Part shown: one piece after another, positions 10,331 to 20,259 of the stretch
How the letters are laid out: each line of letters opens with the position of its first letter
Numbering within the stretch: position 1 is the first letter of the stretch
Assembly (NCBI RefSeq): GCF_021729865.1
Contig: NZ_CP063400.1
Location: 3,720,001 to 3,784,000 of the forward strand
From: Hydrogenophaga sp. SL48
GTDB taxonomy: Bacteria > Pseudomonadota > Gammaproteobacteria > Burkholderiales > Burkholderiaceae_C
DNA: 64,000 nt
Direction: 5' to 3'
Position numbers and translations under genes: made by a program
The notes under the pieces: model-generated
Told to the model about the DNA's origin: nothing
Database searches by the model: none
The model's input: the letters and a program-made list of their open reading frames with translations, nothing else

Positions 10331-11689
10331 CTACATCCGGGGCATGCCCTTCATGCCACCCATGCGTTTCATCATCTTCATGAGGCCGCCACCCTTCATC
10401 TTTTTCATCATGCCCTGCATCTGCTCGAACTCCTTGAGCAGGCGGTTGACCTCCTGCACCTGCACGCCGGCACCGGCGGCGATGCGGCGCTTGCGCGTGG
10501 CCTTGATGATCTCGGGCTTGGTGCGCTCCCTGAGCGTCATGCTGCAGATGATGCCCTCCTTGCGCTTGATGTCCTTTTCAGCGCGGGTCAGATCGGCCTC
10601 GGTGGCCTTGGCGGCCATGTTGCCGGGCAGCTTGTCCATCAGGCTGGAGAGGCCCCCCATCTGCTTCATCTGGCGGATCTGGTCGAGGAAGTCGTTCAGA
10701 TCAAAATCGCCACCGCTCTTGACCTTGGCCGCGAGCTTCTCTGCCGCGGCCATGTCGACCCCGGCGGTGACCTGCTCGACCAGCGCCAGGATGTCGCCCA
10801 TGCCCAGGATGCGCCCGGCGTGGCGCTCGGCGTCGAACACCTCCAGGCCGTCGATCTTTTCCGAGGTGCCGGCGAACTTGATCGGCGCGCCGGTGACCTG
10901 TCGCACCGACAGTGCCGCGCCACCGCGCGAGTCGCCGTCGAGCTTGGTCAGGATGATGCCGGTCAGCGGCAGCGCCGCGCTGAAGGCCTTGGCGGTGTTG
11001 ATCGCGTCCTGGCCCTGCATGGCGTCCACCACGAAGAGCGTCTCCACCGGGTTCAGCACCGCGTGCAGTTCCTGGATCTCGCGCATCAGCGCTTCATCGA
11101 TGGCGAGACGTCCGGCCGTGTCCACCAGCAGCACGTCAAAGTAGTGTTTGCGGGCGTAGTCGATGGCCGCACGGGCGATGTCCACCGGCTTCTGGTCGGG
11201 CGTGCTCGGGAACCATTCGGCCCCGGCCTGCGCCGTCACCGTCTTGAGCTGCTCGATGGCGGCTGGGCGGTAGACGTCGCCCGACACCGTGAGCACCTTC
11301 TTCTTGCGCTTCTCGATCAGGTGCTTGGCCAGCTTGGCGGTGGTGGTCGTTTTACCGGCACCCTGCAGACCCGCCATCAGGATCACCGCCGGCGGTTGGG
11401 CCGCGAGGTTGATGTCGGCCACGCCGGCGCCCATGGTGGCGGCGAGCTCGCGGTTGACCACGCTGACCAGCACCTGCCCCGGGGTGAGCGAACCCACCAC
11501 CTCCTGGCCCAGCGCCTTCTCTTTCACCCGCGCGATGAAGTCACGCACCACCGGCAACGCCACGTCGGCCTCCAGCAGGGCCATGCGCACCTCTCGCAGC
11601 ATGTCGGTGACATTGGCCTCGGTGATGCGGGCCTGGCCGCGCATTTCCTTGACGATGCGTGAGAGACGGTCGGAAAGGGCTGATGCCAT
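10331..11689 (-). CDS. ffh: Signal recognition particle protein Ffh
   Basis: 452 residues. Ffh binds 4.5S RNA and signal sequences and with FtsY delivers nascent inner-membrane proteins to SecYEG. The N domain (MASALSDRLSRIVKEMRGQ) is followed by the GTPase domain with the P-loop GLQGAGKTTTTAKL, DTAGRL and TKLDGDSRGG. The methionine-rich M domain contains the RNA-binding helix (SMTLRERTKPEIIKATRKRR) and ends in Met/Gly-rich sequence (MKKMKGGGLMKMMKRMGG). The frame is open for 30 codons upstream of the chosen ATG at 11689 but MASALSDRL is the conserved start. A TAAAAT -10 box on this strand (11807-11802) would give a leader of about 106 nt. Confidence 0.97.
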   Translation of the reverse strand: MASALSDRLSRIVKEMRGQARITEANVTDMLREVRMALLEADVALPVVRDFIARVKEKALGQEVVGSLTPGQVLVSVVNRELAATMGAGVADINLAAQPPAVILMAGLQGAGKTTTTAKLAKHLIEKRKKKVLTVSGDVYRPAAIEQLKTVTAQAGAEWFPSTPDQKPVDIARAAIDYARKHYFDVLLVDTAGRLAIDEALMREIQELHAVLNPVETLFVVDAMQGQDAINTAKAFSAALPLTGIILTKLDGDSRGGAALSVRQVTGAPIKFAGTSEKIDGLEVFDAERHAGRILGMGDILALVEQVTAGVDMAAAEKLAAKVKSGGDFDLNDFLDQIRQMKQMGGLSSLMDKLPGNMAAKATEADLTRAEKDIKRKEGIICSMTLRERTKPEIIKATRKRRIAAGAGVQVQEVNRLLKEFEQMQGMMKKMKGGGLMKMMKRMGGMKGMPRM

Positions 11690-11801
11690 GGGGTGCGCTC
11701 GGGTCGGGTGGGTGGTGGCGGCAGCGGACTGGCCGGGGTCCTGGTCGCGTGGCGGAACGCCAGCGGTTCGCACGGCCAAGACGCTTTAAACTCAGTGCAG
11801 G

Positions 11802-11807
11802 ATTTTA
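11802..11807 (-). promoter_or_regulatory. Candidate -10 box for ffh
   Basis: TAAAAT on the minus strand, five of six to consensus, in the divergent space between ffh and the CcsA-type gene. No clear -35 was identified. Confidence 0.35.
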
Positions 11808-11847
11808 GCCGCGCACCGCGCCCGACCCCGGTTTCCACACCGACGCC

Positions 11848-12648
11848 ATGAACCTGATGCCCGCCCTCACGACCAACCCGCCCGCAGCGCTGCTGTCGGC
11901 GGTGGCGGCGCTGTCGTACGCCTTTCTGGCCTGGGCCCATCCACGCATGACGCCCGCCCAGACGCGTGGCGTGCTGGCCTCGGCCTGGCTGCTGCACCTG
12001 ATCGTGCTGGCCATGGCGCTGCTGGACACGCCAGCACGTTTCGGGTTTGCCCCGGCGCTGTCGATCACCGCCTGGCTGGTGCTCACCGTGTACCTCATCG
12101 AGAGCCGGATGTATCCCCAGCTCAAGGCCCGCTGGACGCTCGCGGTGCTGGGCACCCTCGCGGTCCTGCTGGCCCTGCTTTTCCCCGGCTCCGAGTACCA
12201 CGCGCTGCCCTCCAACTGGATGCCCTTGCACTGGGCGCTGGGCATCGCCTCCTACGGCCTGATTGCGGCGGCCGTGGTGCACGCCTGGCTGATGCAGCGT
12301 GCCGAAAAAGCGATGCGGCAGGGCACCACATCGGAAACCTCCATGCCCCTGCTCACCCTGGAGCGGCTCACCTTCCGTTTCGTGGCGGCGGGCTTTGTGC
12401 TGCTGAGCGCCACGCTGCTGGTCGGCGGCTGGTTCTCCGAACTCATCAACGAGCGCTGGGTCTGGAACCACAAGACCCTGTTCTCCGTGCTGGCCTGGCT
12501 CATCATGGGCGTGCTGCTCTGGGGCCGCTGGCGCCTGGGCTGGCGCGGGCGGGTCGCGGTGCGCACCCTGTACCTGGGCGCGGGCTTCCTGCTGCTGGGA
12601 TACGCCGGCTCCCGCTTCGTGCTCGAAGTCGTTCTGCAGCGCGCCTGA
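11848..12648 (+). CDS. CcsA/YpjD-type cytochrome c assembly family membrane protein
   Basis: 266 residues with about eight transmembrane helices. It belongs to the inner-membrane CcsA/YpjD group next to ffh in many proteobacteria. The family's short conserved segment is visible as PLHWALGIASYGLIAAAVVHAW with a His in helix, and WVWNHKTLFSVLAWLIMGVLLWGRWRLGWRGR toward the end, which resembles the conserved C-terminal signature of CcmC/CcsA-type proteins. A true haem-handling role is not established for this subgroup. It is divergent from ffh and 6 bp upstream of the PP0621-like gene. Confidence 0.8.
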   Translation: MNLMPALTTNPPAALLSAVAALSYAFLAWAHPRMTPAQTRGVLASAWLLHLIVLAMALLDTPARFGFAPALSITAWLVLTVYLIESRMYPQLKARWTLAVLGTLAVLLALLFPGSEYHALPSNWMPLHWALGIASYGLIAAAVVHAWLMQRAEKAMRQGTTSETSMPLLTLERLTFRFVAAGFVLLSATLLVGGWFSELINERWVWNHKTLFSVLAWLIMGVLLWGRWRLGWRGRVAVRTLYLGAGFLLLGYAGSRFVLEVVLQRA

Positions 12649-12654
12649 CCCCCA

Positions 12655-12888
12655 ATGAAATTCCTTCTCGTCCTGGCGGTGGTGCTGGTGGCTTTCTGGA
12701 TCTGGCGCAACAACCGGCTGAACGAGCGGCCCGGTGCACCACCGCCTCGCGGGCCGGGCAAACCGGTGGCCATGGTGGCGTGCGACCACTGCGGCACCCA
12801 CCTGCCCGAGGCCGAAGTGGTCCGGGGCCAGCAGGGCGTGTACTGCTGCCAGGAACATCGCCGGCAAAACGAAGGGGCATCGCCGTGA
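12655..12888 (+). CDS. PP0621-type small membrane/zinc-ribbon protein
   Basis: 77 residues. One N-terminal transmembrane helix (FLLVLAVVLVAFWIW) is followed by a Pro-rich linker and a compact Cys-containing module: CDHCG (CxxC) and YCCQEH, suggesting a small metal-binding knuckle. This architecture is that of the PP0621 family seen upstream of pilS in pseudomonads and burkholderiales. It starts 6 bp after the CcsA-type gene and ends 27 bp before pilS, so it is probably co-transcribed with both. Function unknown. Confidence 0.8.
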   Translation: MKFLLVLAVVLVAFWIWRNNRLNERPGAPPPRGPGKPVAMVACDHCGTHLPEAEVVRGQQGVYCCQEHRRQNEGASP

Positions 12889-12915
12889 TGCCGGGTTCGC
12901 GATCCGGGCGCTGAC

Positions 12916-14715
12916 ATGGCGCACGAAGGCACCTCCCAGTTCGCACCATCCTGGTTTTCCACCCTGGAAGCTGGATCCGGCAGCCGCGGCCAGGTCCACC
13001 GGGTTCGGGCCTATGTGCGGCTTTGGCGGGCCTTCATGCGGGCACGGGTGATCATCGCCCTGGTGTTGCTGGCCCTGCAGGTGTTTGTGCTGCTCACCCA
13101 GAGCGGCGGCCCCCAGTGGCTGGTGCTGGTCAATGCGCTACACCTGAGCGCGGCGCTCGCGGTGCTGCTCTGGACCCGGCCGATCGAGCCCGGCAAACCG
13201 TTCGGGATCCAGTGGCTGATGTCGATCGGCGTGGACCTGGCTGTTTTCGCTGTGCTGCAGTATTTTCAGCAGAGCGGCATCAACTACACCCCCCTGTTTG
13301 CCCTGCCGGTGCTGCTCGCATCCATCCTGGGGTCGATGACGCTGGCCCTGGCCACCGCGGCCGGGGTCACGCTCTACCTGCTCGGCGACGCGGCCCTGAG
13401 TGCGCCCTTGCTGAGCGCCGTGTCCACCGCCAGACTGCTGCAGGCAGGCCTGACGGGCACCGGTTTTTTCCTGATCGCGTTCCTGGCCAACCAGCTGGCG
13501 CAGCGCCTGGCGCGAGAAGAGGTGCTGGCACAGACCAGCCAGGCGGCTGCACGCACCCAGGCACAGGTCAATGAGCTGATCATCGAAAGCCTGAGCGAAG
13601 GTGTGCTGGTGGTGGACCGCCACGGCGTGGTGCGCAACGCCAACCCGGCGGCCCAGAACATGCTGATGGGCGACAGCTATCCGCATGCCGCCAAGCTGCT
13701 GCTGTCTGCACGCCCGGGCTGGAACGGCATTTCCCACCTGGTGGACAAGTCCTTCATGGTGGGTGAGGGGCTCGAATCGGAGGTGCGGATCGATCCCGAC
13801 GAGTTCACCACCCACCGCTTCTTCGCCCGCACCCGGCTGACCAGCTCACCCAGCGGGCGCCAATCGGAGTTGTGCGTGCTGTTCCTGGAGGACCTTCGCG
13901 AGGTGGAGGCGAAGGTGCGCACCGAGAAGCTGGCGTCCATGGGCCGCATGTCGGCGGCGGTGGCCCACGAAATCCGCAACCCGCTTTCTGCCATCACACA
14001 GGCGAATGCCCTGCTGGATGAGGAGGTCTCGGAGCCAGGGCAGAAACGCCTCACCCGCATGATCGAACAGAACGCGCAACGGCTCTCGCGCATCGTGGAC
14101 GACATCCTCAACGTCGCCAGGGTCCAGCCCAGCCAGGACGAAGGTGTCCCCGCCTTGCCGGTGGACCAGACCCTGCGCCAGATTGCCCACGAGTGGCTCA
14201 AGCAGAACAAGGCCCAGGGCGTGCTGGGCGTTCACCCCCATGCGCCGGGCGCCCACATCGGCTTCGACCCCGAGCACCTGCGCCGCCTGCTGATCAACCT
14301 GCTGGACAACGCCTTGCGCCACGCCAGCGGCCAGCCATCGTCCATCCGGGTGATCTCGCAACCCCACGGCAACGACCGGGTGCGCCTGTCGGTCTGGAGC
14401 GACGGTGCGCCGCTGGAGGCCAGCGTGCTGCGGCACCTGTTCGAACCGTTCTTTTCTTCCGAGAGCCGCTCCAGCGGTCTGGGCCTGTACATCTGCCGGG
14501 AGCTCTGCGAGCGCTATGGTGCCCAGATTGCCTACCAGCGCAGCCGCCTCGATCAGCGGGAAGGCAACGAGTTCTATGTGCTCGCGCCCATCATCGATGG
14601 GTCGAGCAAGACACCCGTCCAGCAAAGCCTGAGCTACCCACCCGGCGATTCGGTGGCGGCCTACACGCGCCCCGGCCTGTCCCAGGCCGACCCCCCATCA
14701 CTCTCCACGCTCTGA
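12916..14715 (+). CDS. pilS: Sensor histidine kinase PilS
   Basis: 599 residues. PilS is the membrane kinase partnered with PilR in type IV pilin control. About six transmembrane helices occupy residues 35-200 (e.g. [16 protein letters not shown]). A PAS domain follows ([29 protein letters not shown]), then the H-box [14 protein letters not shown] with His351, an N-box ([14 protein letters not shown]) and a shortened G2 region ([18 protein letters not shown]). The G1 box is degenerate ([21 protein letters not shown]), as in other PilS proteins. pilR begins 10 bp downstream. No pilin gene is in the window. Confidence 0.9.
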   Translation: MAHEGTSQFAPSWFSTLEAGSGSRGQVHRVRAYVRLWRAFMRARVIIALVLLALQVFVLLTQSGGPQWLVLVNALHLSAALAVLLWTRPIEPGKPFGIQWLMSIGVDLAVFAVLQYFQQSGINYTPLFALPVLLASILGSMTLALATAAGVTLYLLGDAALSAPLLSAVSTARLLQAGLTGTGFFLIAFLANQLAQRLAREEVLAQTSQAAARTQAQVNELIIESLSEGVLVVDRHGVVRNANPAAQNMLMGDSYPHAAKLLLSARPGWNGISHLVDKSFMVGEGLESEVRIDPDEFTTHRFFARTRLTSSPSGRQSELCVLFLEDLREVEAKVRTEKLASMGRMSAAVAHEIRNPLSAITQANALLDEEVSEPGQKRLTRMIEQNAQRLSRIVDDILNVARVQPSQDEGVPALPVDQTLRQIAHEWLKQNKAQGVLGVHPHAPGAHIGFDPEHLRRLLINLLDNALRHASGQPSSIRVISQPHGNDRVRLSVWSDGAPLEASVLRHLFEPFFSSESRSSGLGLYICRELCERYGAQIAYQRSRLDQREGNEFYVLAPIIDGSSKTPVQQSLSYPPGDSVAAYTRPGLSQADPPSLSTL

Positions 14716-14725
14716 CGCGTCCGCC

Positions 14726-16207
14726 ATGTCCACCTCCCCCAGCGCGTGTGTGCTGGTCGTCGATGACGAACCAGACCTGCGAACCCTCTACGAACTCACC
14801 CTGCTGCGCGAAGGCCACGAAGTGATCTCCGCGCCCGACCTGGCCCAGGCGCGCGAGTGGCTCGTTCAGCGCCGTTTCGATGTGCTGATCACCGACATGC
14901 GATTGCCCGACGGCCTGGGTCTGGAGTTGCTGCGCGAGCTGGCCGCCCAGCAACGCAGCGAGAAGTCCATCGTGATCACCGCGTACGGCTCGGCCGAGAA
15001 CGCGGTCGAGGCGCTCAAGTCGGGCGCCTTCGACTACCTCACCAAACCGGTGGACCTCAAACAACTGCGCGCGGCCGTCAATGCGGCGATCCAGGGACAG
15101 CGTCATCCCCCGGCCGCCACGCTGCCGCGAGCCCCGCTGAACGACGCGGTCGGCCGCAGCGCGCCGCCGCCGCCCGGCGGTGTGAAGGCCCTCGAACGCA
15201 TCGTGGGCACATCGCCCAGCATGGTTCAGATCCGCGGCCGCATCGAGAAGGTGGCCACCAGCATGGCCCCGGTGCTGATCCTCGGCGAGTCGGGCACCGG
15301 CAAGGAGCTGGTGGCGCGCGCGGTGCACGAGTGCAGCCACCGCGCGAGCGGGCCGTTTGTCGCGGTCAACTGCGGCGCCATTCCAGACAACCTGATCGAG
15401 GCCGAGTTTTTCGGTGCGCGCAAAGGCGCCTACACCGGCGCCACCCAAGACCGCGAAGGGTATTTCCAGGCGGCCAAGGGCGGCACCCTGTTCCTCGACG
15501 AGATCGGGGACCTGCCGCTGGGCATGCAGGCCAAGCTGCTGCGCGTGATCCAGGAGCGGCGCGTGCGCCCGCTGGGCGGTGTGCAAGAAGACAGTGTGGA
15601 CGTGCGTCTCGTGAGCGCCACCCACCGCGACCTGGCGGCGCTGGTCAAGAGCGGAGAGTTCCGGCAGGACCTGTTCTATCGCCTCAACGTGATCGGGCTG
15701 CGCACGCCGGCCCTGCGTGAGCGCAGGGAGGACCTGCCCGAGCTGGTGCAGGCGCTGCTGCAACGGATCTGCAACGAGTCGGGCCACGCCACCCCTGCGC
15801 TGTCCGACGACGCCCTCGCCTGGCTGCGCTCGTGCGAGCTGGCAGGCAACGTCCGTGAGCTGGAAAACCTGTTGCAGCGCGCCATGGCGCTCAGCTCCGG
15901 GACCACGTTGCAGACCCAGGACTTCGCAGACCCAGGCGGGGGAGGCAGCGAGCGCCGGGAAACCCCGACACCGCTCGCACTGGCCGCCCAACAGGTCTCG
16001 GTGGACCACGCGGGCTCCGGCATCCCGGCCGACCTGCAGGTCTTCCTCGACGAACAGGAACGGCAGGTGCTGCTCAAGGCGCTCAAGGAAAGCGACTTCA
16101 ACCGCACGGCCGCCGCAGCGCGCCTGGGGCTGAACCTGCGCCAGATGCGTTACCGCATCCAGCGGCTGGGCATCACCATGCCGTCCGACGATGACGACAA
16201 CACCTGA
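14726..16207 (+). CDS. pilR: Sigma-54-dependent response regulator PilR
   Basis: 493 residues. Receiver domain with VVDDEPDL, phospho-acceptor Asp57 ([10 protein letters not shown]) and Lys in TKPVD; AAA+ domain with Walker A GESGTGKE, the sigma-54 contact loop GAYTGA and Walker B LFLDEIGD; Fis-type helix-turn-helix at the C-terminus ([23 protein letters not shown]). A linker of about 60 residues, variable between species, separates receiver and AAA+ parts. With PilS it is expected to activate pilA from a sigma-54 promoter. The last 17 bases overlap ampD. Confidence 0.92.
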   Translation: MSTSPSACVLVVDDEPDLRTLYELTLLREGHEVISAPDLAQAREWLVQRRFDVLITDMRLPDGLGLELLRELAAQQRSEKSIVITAYGSAENAVEALKSGAFDYLTKPVDLKQLRAAVNAAIQGQRHPPAATLPRAPLNDAVGRSAPPPPGGVKALERIVGTSPSMVQIRGRIEKVATSMAPVLILGESGTGKELVARAVHECSHRASGPFVAVNCGAIPDNLIEAEFFGARKGAYTGATQDREGYFQAAKGGTLFLDEIGDLPLGMQAKLLRVIQERRVRPLGGVQEDSVDVRLVSATHRDLAALVKSGEFRQDLFYRLNVIGLRTPALRERREDLPELVQALLQRICNESGHATPALSDDALAWLRSCELAGNVRELENLLQRAMALSSGTTLQTQDFADPGGGGSERRETPTPLALAAQQVSVDHAGSGIPADLQVFLDEQERQVLLKALKESDFNRTAAAARLGLNLRQMRYRIQRLGITMPSDDDDNT

Positions 16208-16811
16208 CACCAGGGGACGCGATGCCGTCTGGGACGGTGGCTGGCTCAAGGCGGCGCGCCGGGTGCCCTCGCCCAACTTCGGCGCCCGCCCGGCAGCGGC
16301 CGTGATCGACCTGATCGTGCTGCATTCGATCAGCCTGCCTCCCGGTGAATACGGCGGCCCGGAAGTGGAACAGCTGTTCACCAACCAGCTGGACTGGTCG
16401 GCGCACCCTTACTTCGAGCAGATCCGGGGCATCGAGGTTTCGTCGCATTTTTTTGTGCGCCGCGATGGCACGCTGTTGCAGTTTGTCAGCACCGACGACC
16501 GCGCCTGGCACGCCGGTGCATCGTGCTGGCGCGGGCGTTCGCAATGCAATGACGACTCCATCGGCATCGAACTGGAAGGGCTGGAAGGCCAGACGTTTGA
16601 GCCCGCACAGTACGTCACGCTGGCCCGGCTGTGCCGGCGCCTGCGTGAACGCCACGTCATCGCCCACATCGCCGGCCACGAACACATTGCGCCGGGCCGC
16701 AAACAGGATCCCGGACCGGGCTTTGACTGGGCCCGGCTTCAGCGGGACCTGCGCTGGGCGCACGGGTGTTTTCCCGAATGTGTGATCGGGACCGTTCAGC
16801 GTCCTGCGTGA
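16191..16811 (+). CDS. ampD: 1,6-anhydro-N-acetylmuramyl-L-alanine amidase AmpD
   Basis: 206 residues, the usual length. This cytoplasmic zinc amidase cleaves anhydromuropeptides in peptidoglycan recycling and thereby also affects AmpR-type beta-lactamase control. The zinc ligands expected from C. freundii AmpD align to His45 ([10 protein letters not shown]), His163 ([10 protein letters not shown]) and Asp173 ([10 protein letters not shown]). The typical SPNFGARP start of the domain is present. The gene begins within the end of pilR. Together with mpl at 28669 the window holds two murein-recycling enzymes. Confidence 0.95.
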   Translation: MTTTPDTRGRDAVWDGGWLKAARRVPSPNFGARPAAAVIDLIVLHSISLPPGEYGGPEVEQLFTNQLDWSAHPYFEQIRGIEVSSHFFVRRDGTLLQFVSTDDRAWHAGASCWRGRSQCNDDSIGIELEGLEGQTFEPAQYVTLARLCRRLRERHVIAHIAGHEHIAPGRKQDPGPGFDWARLQRDLRWAHGCFPECVIGTVQRPA

Positions 16812-16829
16812 ATCCACCCGGAGTTCAGC

Positions 16830-16870
16830 GAACACCGCATCCTGGCCACACCAGAATCGGTGCGGTGTTC
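16830..16870 (+). terminator. Hairpin downstream of ampD
   Basis: GAACACCGCA (16830-16839) and TGCGGTGTTC (16861-16870) are perfect 10-bp arms with a 21-base loop, 19 bp after the ampD stop. There is no T-run, so this is a likely end of the pilSR-ampD message but may act as a processing barrier instead. Confidence 0.45.
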
Positions 16871-16985
16871 AACGGCAAATCCATTGGCAACACGCGCCGT
16901 TGTTGACCTCAAGAACCCAGAAGCAGCAGCACCGCCGTTCCGCGCTGCCCCCTTTCGCACGGATCCGGCCACCCTTTTTACCTGA

Positions 16986-17003
16986 CGAAACGGCACCGTT
17001 TCG
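16986..17003. promoter_or_regulatory. Perfect palindrome upstream of the nrdA promoter
   Basis: CGAAACGG-CA-CCGTTTCG, 8-bp arms with a 2-base centre, ending 22 bp upstream of the first NrdR box. It has the form of an operator for a dimeric regulator; which regulator is unknown. Confidence 0.45.
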
Positions 17004-17025
17004 AGGCAGGCACTATTTTCAGCAA

Positions 17026-17041
17026 ACACTACAGGTAGTGG
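17026..17041. promoter_or_regulatory. NrdR box 1
   Basis: ACACTACAGGTAGTGG resembles the NrdR consensus acaCwAtATaTwGtgt and lies 32 bp (three helical turns) centre-to-centre from box 2, the spacing typical of paired NrdR sites. Weaker than box 2. Confidence 0.65.
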
Positions 17042-17042
17042 C

Positions 17043-17071
17043 TTGAAGAGGCCCAACACACCAGATATAGT
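17043..17071 (+). promoter_or_regulatory. Sigma-70 promoter of nrdA
   Basis: TTGAAG (17043-17048), a 17-bp spacer and TATAGT (17066-17071). The -10 box lies inside NrdR box 2 and the -35 directly follows box 1, so bound NrdR would block polymerase. Transcription would begin near 17078. Confidence 0.7.
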
Positions 17072-17073
17072 GT
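17058..17073. promoter_or_regulatory. NrdR box 2
   Basis: ACACCAGATATAGTGT fits the NrdR consensus closely (acac...atat.gtgt). It overlaps the predicted -10 element of nrdA. NrdR represses ribonucleotide reductase genes when dATP is high. Confidence 0.8.
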
Positions 17074-17227
17074 GCGCTGCGCCAAACCAGTCATCCTGTC
17101 GAACCGGCCCTGACGGCACATTGCCCAGCGCACCGCCCCGACAGCACCGACCGATCCGGCCCAACCCAGCCACCCGCCTTTGCGCACAAAGGCCAGTGAC
17201 ACAAAACAAACGAAAGCAAGAGGACCC

Positions 17228-20116
17228 ATGCAGATCGCACCATCCACCCCGTCCCACTCCCCGTCCCAAGCGATGCACGGCGGCAGCCCTGCCGCGCAGA
17301 CGGAAGGCCCGACCTCGGTCTTTGCCCACTACCAGATCATTCGCCGCAACGGCGCCGTGGTGTCCTTCGAGCCCAGCAAGATCGCCGTGGCCCTGATGAA
17401 GGCCTTCCTCGCGGTGCACGGCACGCAAGGTGCAGCGTCGGCCAGCGTGCGCGAAACGGTGGACGCGCTGACCCAGACCGTGGTGCGAGCCCTGATGCGC
17501 TCGCGCCCCGGCGGCGGCACCTTCCACATCGAAGACGTACAGGACCATGTGGAGCTGGGCCTGATGCGCGGCGGTCACCACGAAGTGGCCCGCGCCTATG
17601 TGCTGTACCGCGAGCGCCGCACCCAGGAGCGTGCCCACCAGGCCGAAGCCGCCAAACCGGCCGAAGCCCTGCTGCACGTGATGGACGGTGGTCAGCGCGT
17701 GCCGCTCGACCTGGGCCGCCTGCAGCACCTGATCGAAGACGCCTGCAAAGGCCTGGGCAAAGACGTCAAGGCCGACCCCATCGTCGCCGAAACCAAGCGC
17801 AACCTGTACGACGGCGTGCCGATCGAAGAGGTCTACAAGGCTTCCATCCTGGCCGCCCGCACCCTGATCGAAAAAGACCCGGACTACACCTACGCCACCG
17901 CGCGCCTGCTGCTGCACACCATCGTCAAGGAAGTGATCGGTGAAGAAGTGCCGTCCAGCGACATGGGCGCGCGCTACGCCGAGTACTTTCCGCAGTTCAT
18001 CAAGAAGGGCGTGCAGAACGAGCTGCTCGACGAGAAGCTGCAGCAGTTCGACCTGGCCCGACTGGGCGCCGCGCTCAAGCCCGAGCGCGACCTGCAGTTC
18101 GACTACCTGGGCCTGCAGACGCTGTACGACCGCTACTTCCTGCACGTGCGCAAGTCGCGTATCGAGCTGCCGCAGGCCTTCTTCATGCGCGTGGCCATGG
18201 GCCTGGCGCTGAACGAGATCGACCGCGAGGCGCGTGCCATCGAGTTCTACGAGGTGCTGTCCTCGTTCGACTTCATGTCGTCCACGCCCACGCTGTTCAA
18301 CGCCGGCACGCTGCGCTCGCAGCTCTCCAGCTGCTACCTGACCACCGTGCCCGACGACCTGGACGGCATCTACGAGTCGATCAAGGAAAACGCGCTGCTG
18401 TCCAAGTTCGCCGGCGGCCTCGGCAACGACTGGACCCGCGTGCGCGCCCTGGGCGCCCACATCAAGGGCACCAACGGTGAGTCTCAAGGTGTGGTGCCGT
18501 TCCTGAAAGTGGTGAACGACACCGCCGTCGCGGTGAACCAGGGCGGCAAGCGCAAGGGCGCGGTCTGCACCTACCTGGAAACCTGGCACCTCGACATCGA
18601 GGAGTTCCTGGAGCTGCGCAAGAACACCGGCGACGACCGCCGCCGCACGCACGACATGAACACCGCGAACTGGATTCCCGACCTGTTCATGAAGCGCGTG
18701 ATGGAGAAGGGTGACTGGACCCTGTTCTCGCCCAACAACGTGCCCGACCTGCACGACCTGTTCGGCGCCGACTTCGAGACGGCCTACGTGGCCTACGAAG
18801 CCAAGGCCGAACGCGGCGAGATCAAGCCCAGCCGCAAGGTGCCCGCGTCGGACCTCTGGCGCAAGATGCTCACCATGCTGTTTGAAACCGGCCACCCCTG
18901 GATCACCTTCAAGGACGCCTGCAATGTCCGCTCACCGCAGCAGCACGCCGGCGTGGTGCACAGCTCCAACCTCTGCACCGAGATCACGCTCAACACCAGC
19001 GACACCGAAACCGCGGTCTGCAACCTGGGCTCGATCAACCTGCTCAAGCATCTAAAGGACGGCGGCGTCGATCATCAGAAGCTGCAGAAGACGATCAAGA
19101 CCGCGATGCGCATGCTCGACAACGTGATCGACATCAACTACTACGCGGTCAAGAAGGCGCGCGATTCCAACATGCGCCACCGTCCGGTGGGCCTGGGCCT
19201 GATGGGCTTCCAGGACGCGCTGTACGAACTGCGCATCCCCTACGCCTCCAATGAAGCGGTCGAGTTCGCCGACCGCTCGATGGAAGCGATCTGCTATCAC
19301 GCCTACTGGGCCTCGACCGAACTGGCCCGCGAGCGCGGTCGCTACGCCAGCTACAAAGGCTCGCTGTGGGACCAGGGCATCCTGCCGCCCGACACGCTCG
19401 ACCTGCTCTCTCGCGAACGCGGCGGTTATGTGGACGTGGACCGTGGCAGCAGCCTGGACTGGGACGCGCTGCGCCAGAAGATCGCCACCGATGGCATGCG
19501 CAACTCCAACTGCGTGGCCATCGCTCCGACCGCGACCATCTCCAACATCATCGGCGTGGACGCGTCCATCGAGCCCTGCTTCGGCAACCTCTCGGTCAAG
19601 TCCAACCTCTCGGGCGAGTTCACCGTCATCAACAGCTACCTGGTCAAAGACCTCAAGCGCCTCGGCCTGTGGGACGACGTGATGGTCATGGACCTCAAGC
19701 ACTTCGACGGATCGCTGCGACCCATCGACCGCGTGCCGCAAGATGTGAAGGCGCTGTACGCGACCGCGTTCGAAGTGGAACCCCTGTGGCTGGTGGAAGC
19801 CGCGGCTCGGCGCCAGAAGTGGATCGACCAGGCGCAGAGCCTGAACATCTACATGGCCGGCGCCTCGGGCAAGAAGCTCGACGACACCTACAAGCTCGCG
19901 TGGTTGCGTGGTCTCAAGACCACCTACTACCTGCGCACCACCTCGGCCACGCAAGCAGAGAAGTCCACAGGCCGCACCGGTCAGCTCAACGCGGTGTCGG
20001 TGCACGGCAACGAGGTCGCGATGAGCGCACCCGCGGTCGCTGCGGTGGATGTCGAACCCGCCACCGACATCAAGTTCTGCGCCATCGACGACCCCGGTTG
20101 CGAAGCCTGCCAATGA
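17228..20116 (+). CDS. nrdA: Class Ia ribonucleoside-diphosphate reductase, alpha subunit NrdA
   Basis: 962 residues. NrdA reduces NDPs to dNDPs using the tyrosyl radical of NrdB. Two N-terminal ATP-cone modules are visible: one at about 37-140 ([20 protein letters not shown]) and a second at about 155-250 ([18 protein letters not shown]), making it longer than E. coli NrdA (761). The barrel has SSCYLT and the active-site NLCTEI. The tail [12 protein letters not shown] supplies the CxxC-type cysteine pair for re-reduction. ATG at 17228 is preceded by AGAGGA. Regulated by NrdR, whose tandem boxes overlap the promoter. Confidence 0.97.
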   Translation: MQIAPSTPSHSPSQAMHGGSPAAQTEGPTSVFAHYQIIRRNGAVVSFEPSKIAVALMKAFLAVHGTQGAASASVRETVDALTQTVVRALMRSRPGGGTFHIEDVQDHVELGLMRGGHHEVARAYVLYRERRTQERAHQAEAAKPAEALLHVMDGGQRVPLDLGRLQHLIEDACKGLGKDVKADPIVAETKRNLYDGVPIEEVYKASILAARTLIEKDPDYTYATARLLLHTIVKEVIGEEVPSSDMGARYAEYFPQFIKKGVQNELLDEKLQQFDLARLGAALKPERDLQFDYLGLQTLYDRYFLHVRKSRIELPQAFFMRVAMGLALNEIDREARAIEFYEVLSSFDFMSSTPTLFNAGTLRSQLSSCYLTTVPDDLDGIYESIKENALLSKFAGGLGNDWTRVRALGAHIKGTNGESQGVVPFLKVVNDTAVAVNQGGKRKGAVCTYLETWHLDIEEFLELRKNTGDDRRRTHDMNTANWIPDLFMKRVMEKGDWTLFSPNNVPDLHDLFGADFETAYVAYEAKAERGEIKPSRKVPASDLWRKMLTMLFETGHPWITFKDACNVRSPQQHAGVVHSSNLCTEITLNTSDTETAVCNLGSINLLKHLKDGGVDHQKLQKTIKTAMRMLDNVIDINYYAVKKARDSNMRHRPVGLGLMGFQDALYELRIPYASNEAVEFADRSMEAICYHAYWASTELARERGRYASYKGSLWDQGILPPDTLDLLSRERGGYVDVDRGSSLDWDALRQKIATDGMRNSNCVAIAPTATISNIIGVDASIEPCFGNLSVKSNLSGEFTVINSYLVKDLKRLGLWDDVMVMDLKHFDGSLRPIDRVPQDVKALYATAFEVEPLWLVEAAARRQKWIDQAQSLNIYMAGASGKKLDDTYKLAWLRGLKTTYYLRTTSATQAEKSTGRTGQLNAVSVHGNEVAMSAPAVAAVDVEPATDIKFCAIDDPGCEACQ

Positions 20117-20131
20117 GCTCTGCATGTGATG

Positions 20132-20205
20132 CATGCGTGTGTTGTGGTGTCGAACGTCGCGCATTCGATGCGACACCGCAACACAAAACATTCATCGCAC
20201 GCATG
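20132..20205. repeat. Large composite hairpin between nrdA and nrdB
   Basis: Inner stem: 20139-20152 (GTGTTGTGGTGTCG) pairs with 20171-20184 over 14 bp with one G-U pair. Outer stem: CATGCGT (20132-20138) pairs with ACGCATG (20199-20205), leaving a 14-nt bulge on the right side. The 18-nt apical loop can itself pair (GCAT/ATGC). No T-run follows. It could attenuate, stabilise or process the nrdAB message. Confidence 0.7.
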
Positions 20206-20210
20206 AGTCC

Positions 20211-20239
20211 TTTGCATTTCATGCAGACACTTCGATAAT
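20211..20239 (+). promoter_or_regulatory. Candidate separate promoter of nrdB
   Basis: TTTGCA (20211-20216), 17-bp spacer, GATAAT (20234-20239). Transcription would begin near 20246, just before the nrdB start, after the intergenic hairpin. Confidence 0.5.
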
Positions 20240-20259
20240 CCACCGAATTGGACACACCT

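Larger units (their letters stand above)
16812..17227. other. 416-bp gene-free control region upstream of nrdA
   Basis: The only stretch over 300 bp without a gene. It holds, in order: a hairpin after ampD (16830-16870), a perfect 18-bp palindrome (16986-17003), two NrdR boxes (17026-17041 and 17058-17073) overlapping a sigma-70 promoter (17043-17071), and about 150 nt of untranslated leader ending in the AGAGGA ribosome site of nrdA (17219-17224). I see no small gene or RNA gene in it. Confidence 0.7.

Noticed and set aside
13526..13541. TGGCACAGACCAGCC inside pilS as a sigma-54 site
   Set aside because: Spacing between GG and GC is 9 and it lies within a coding region in no promoter context.
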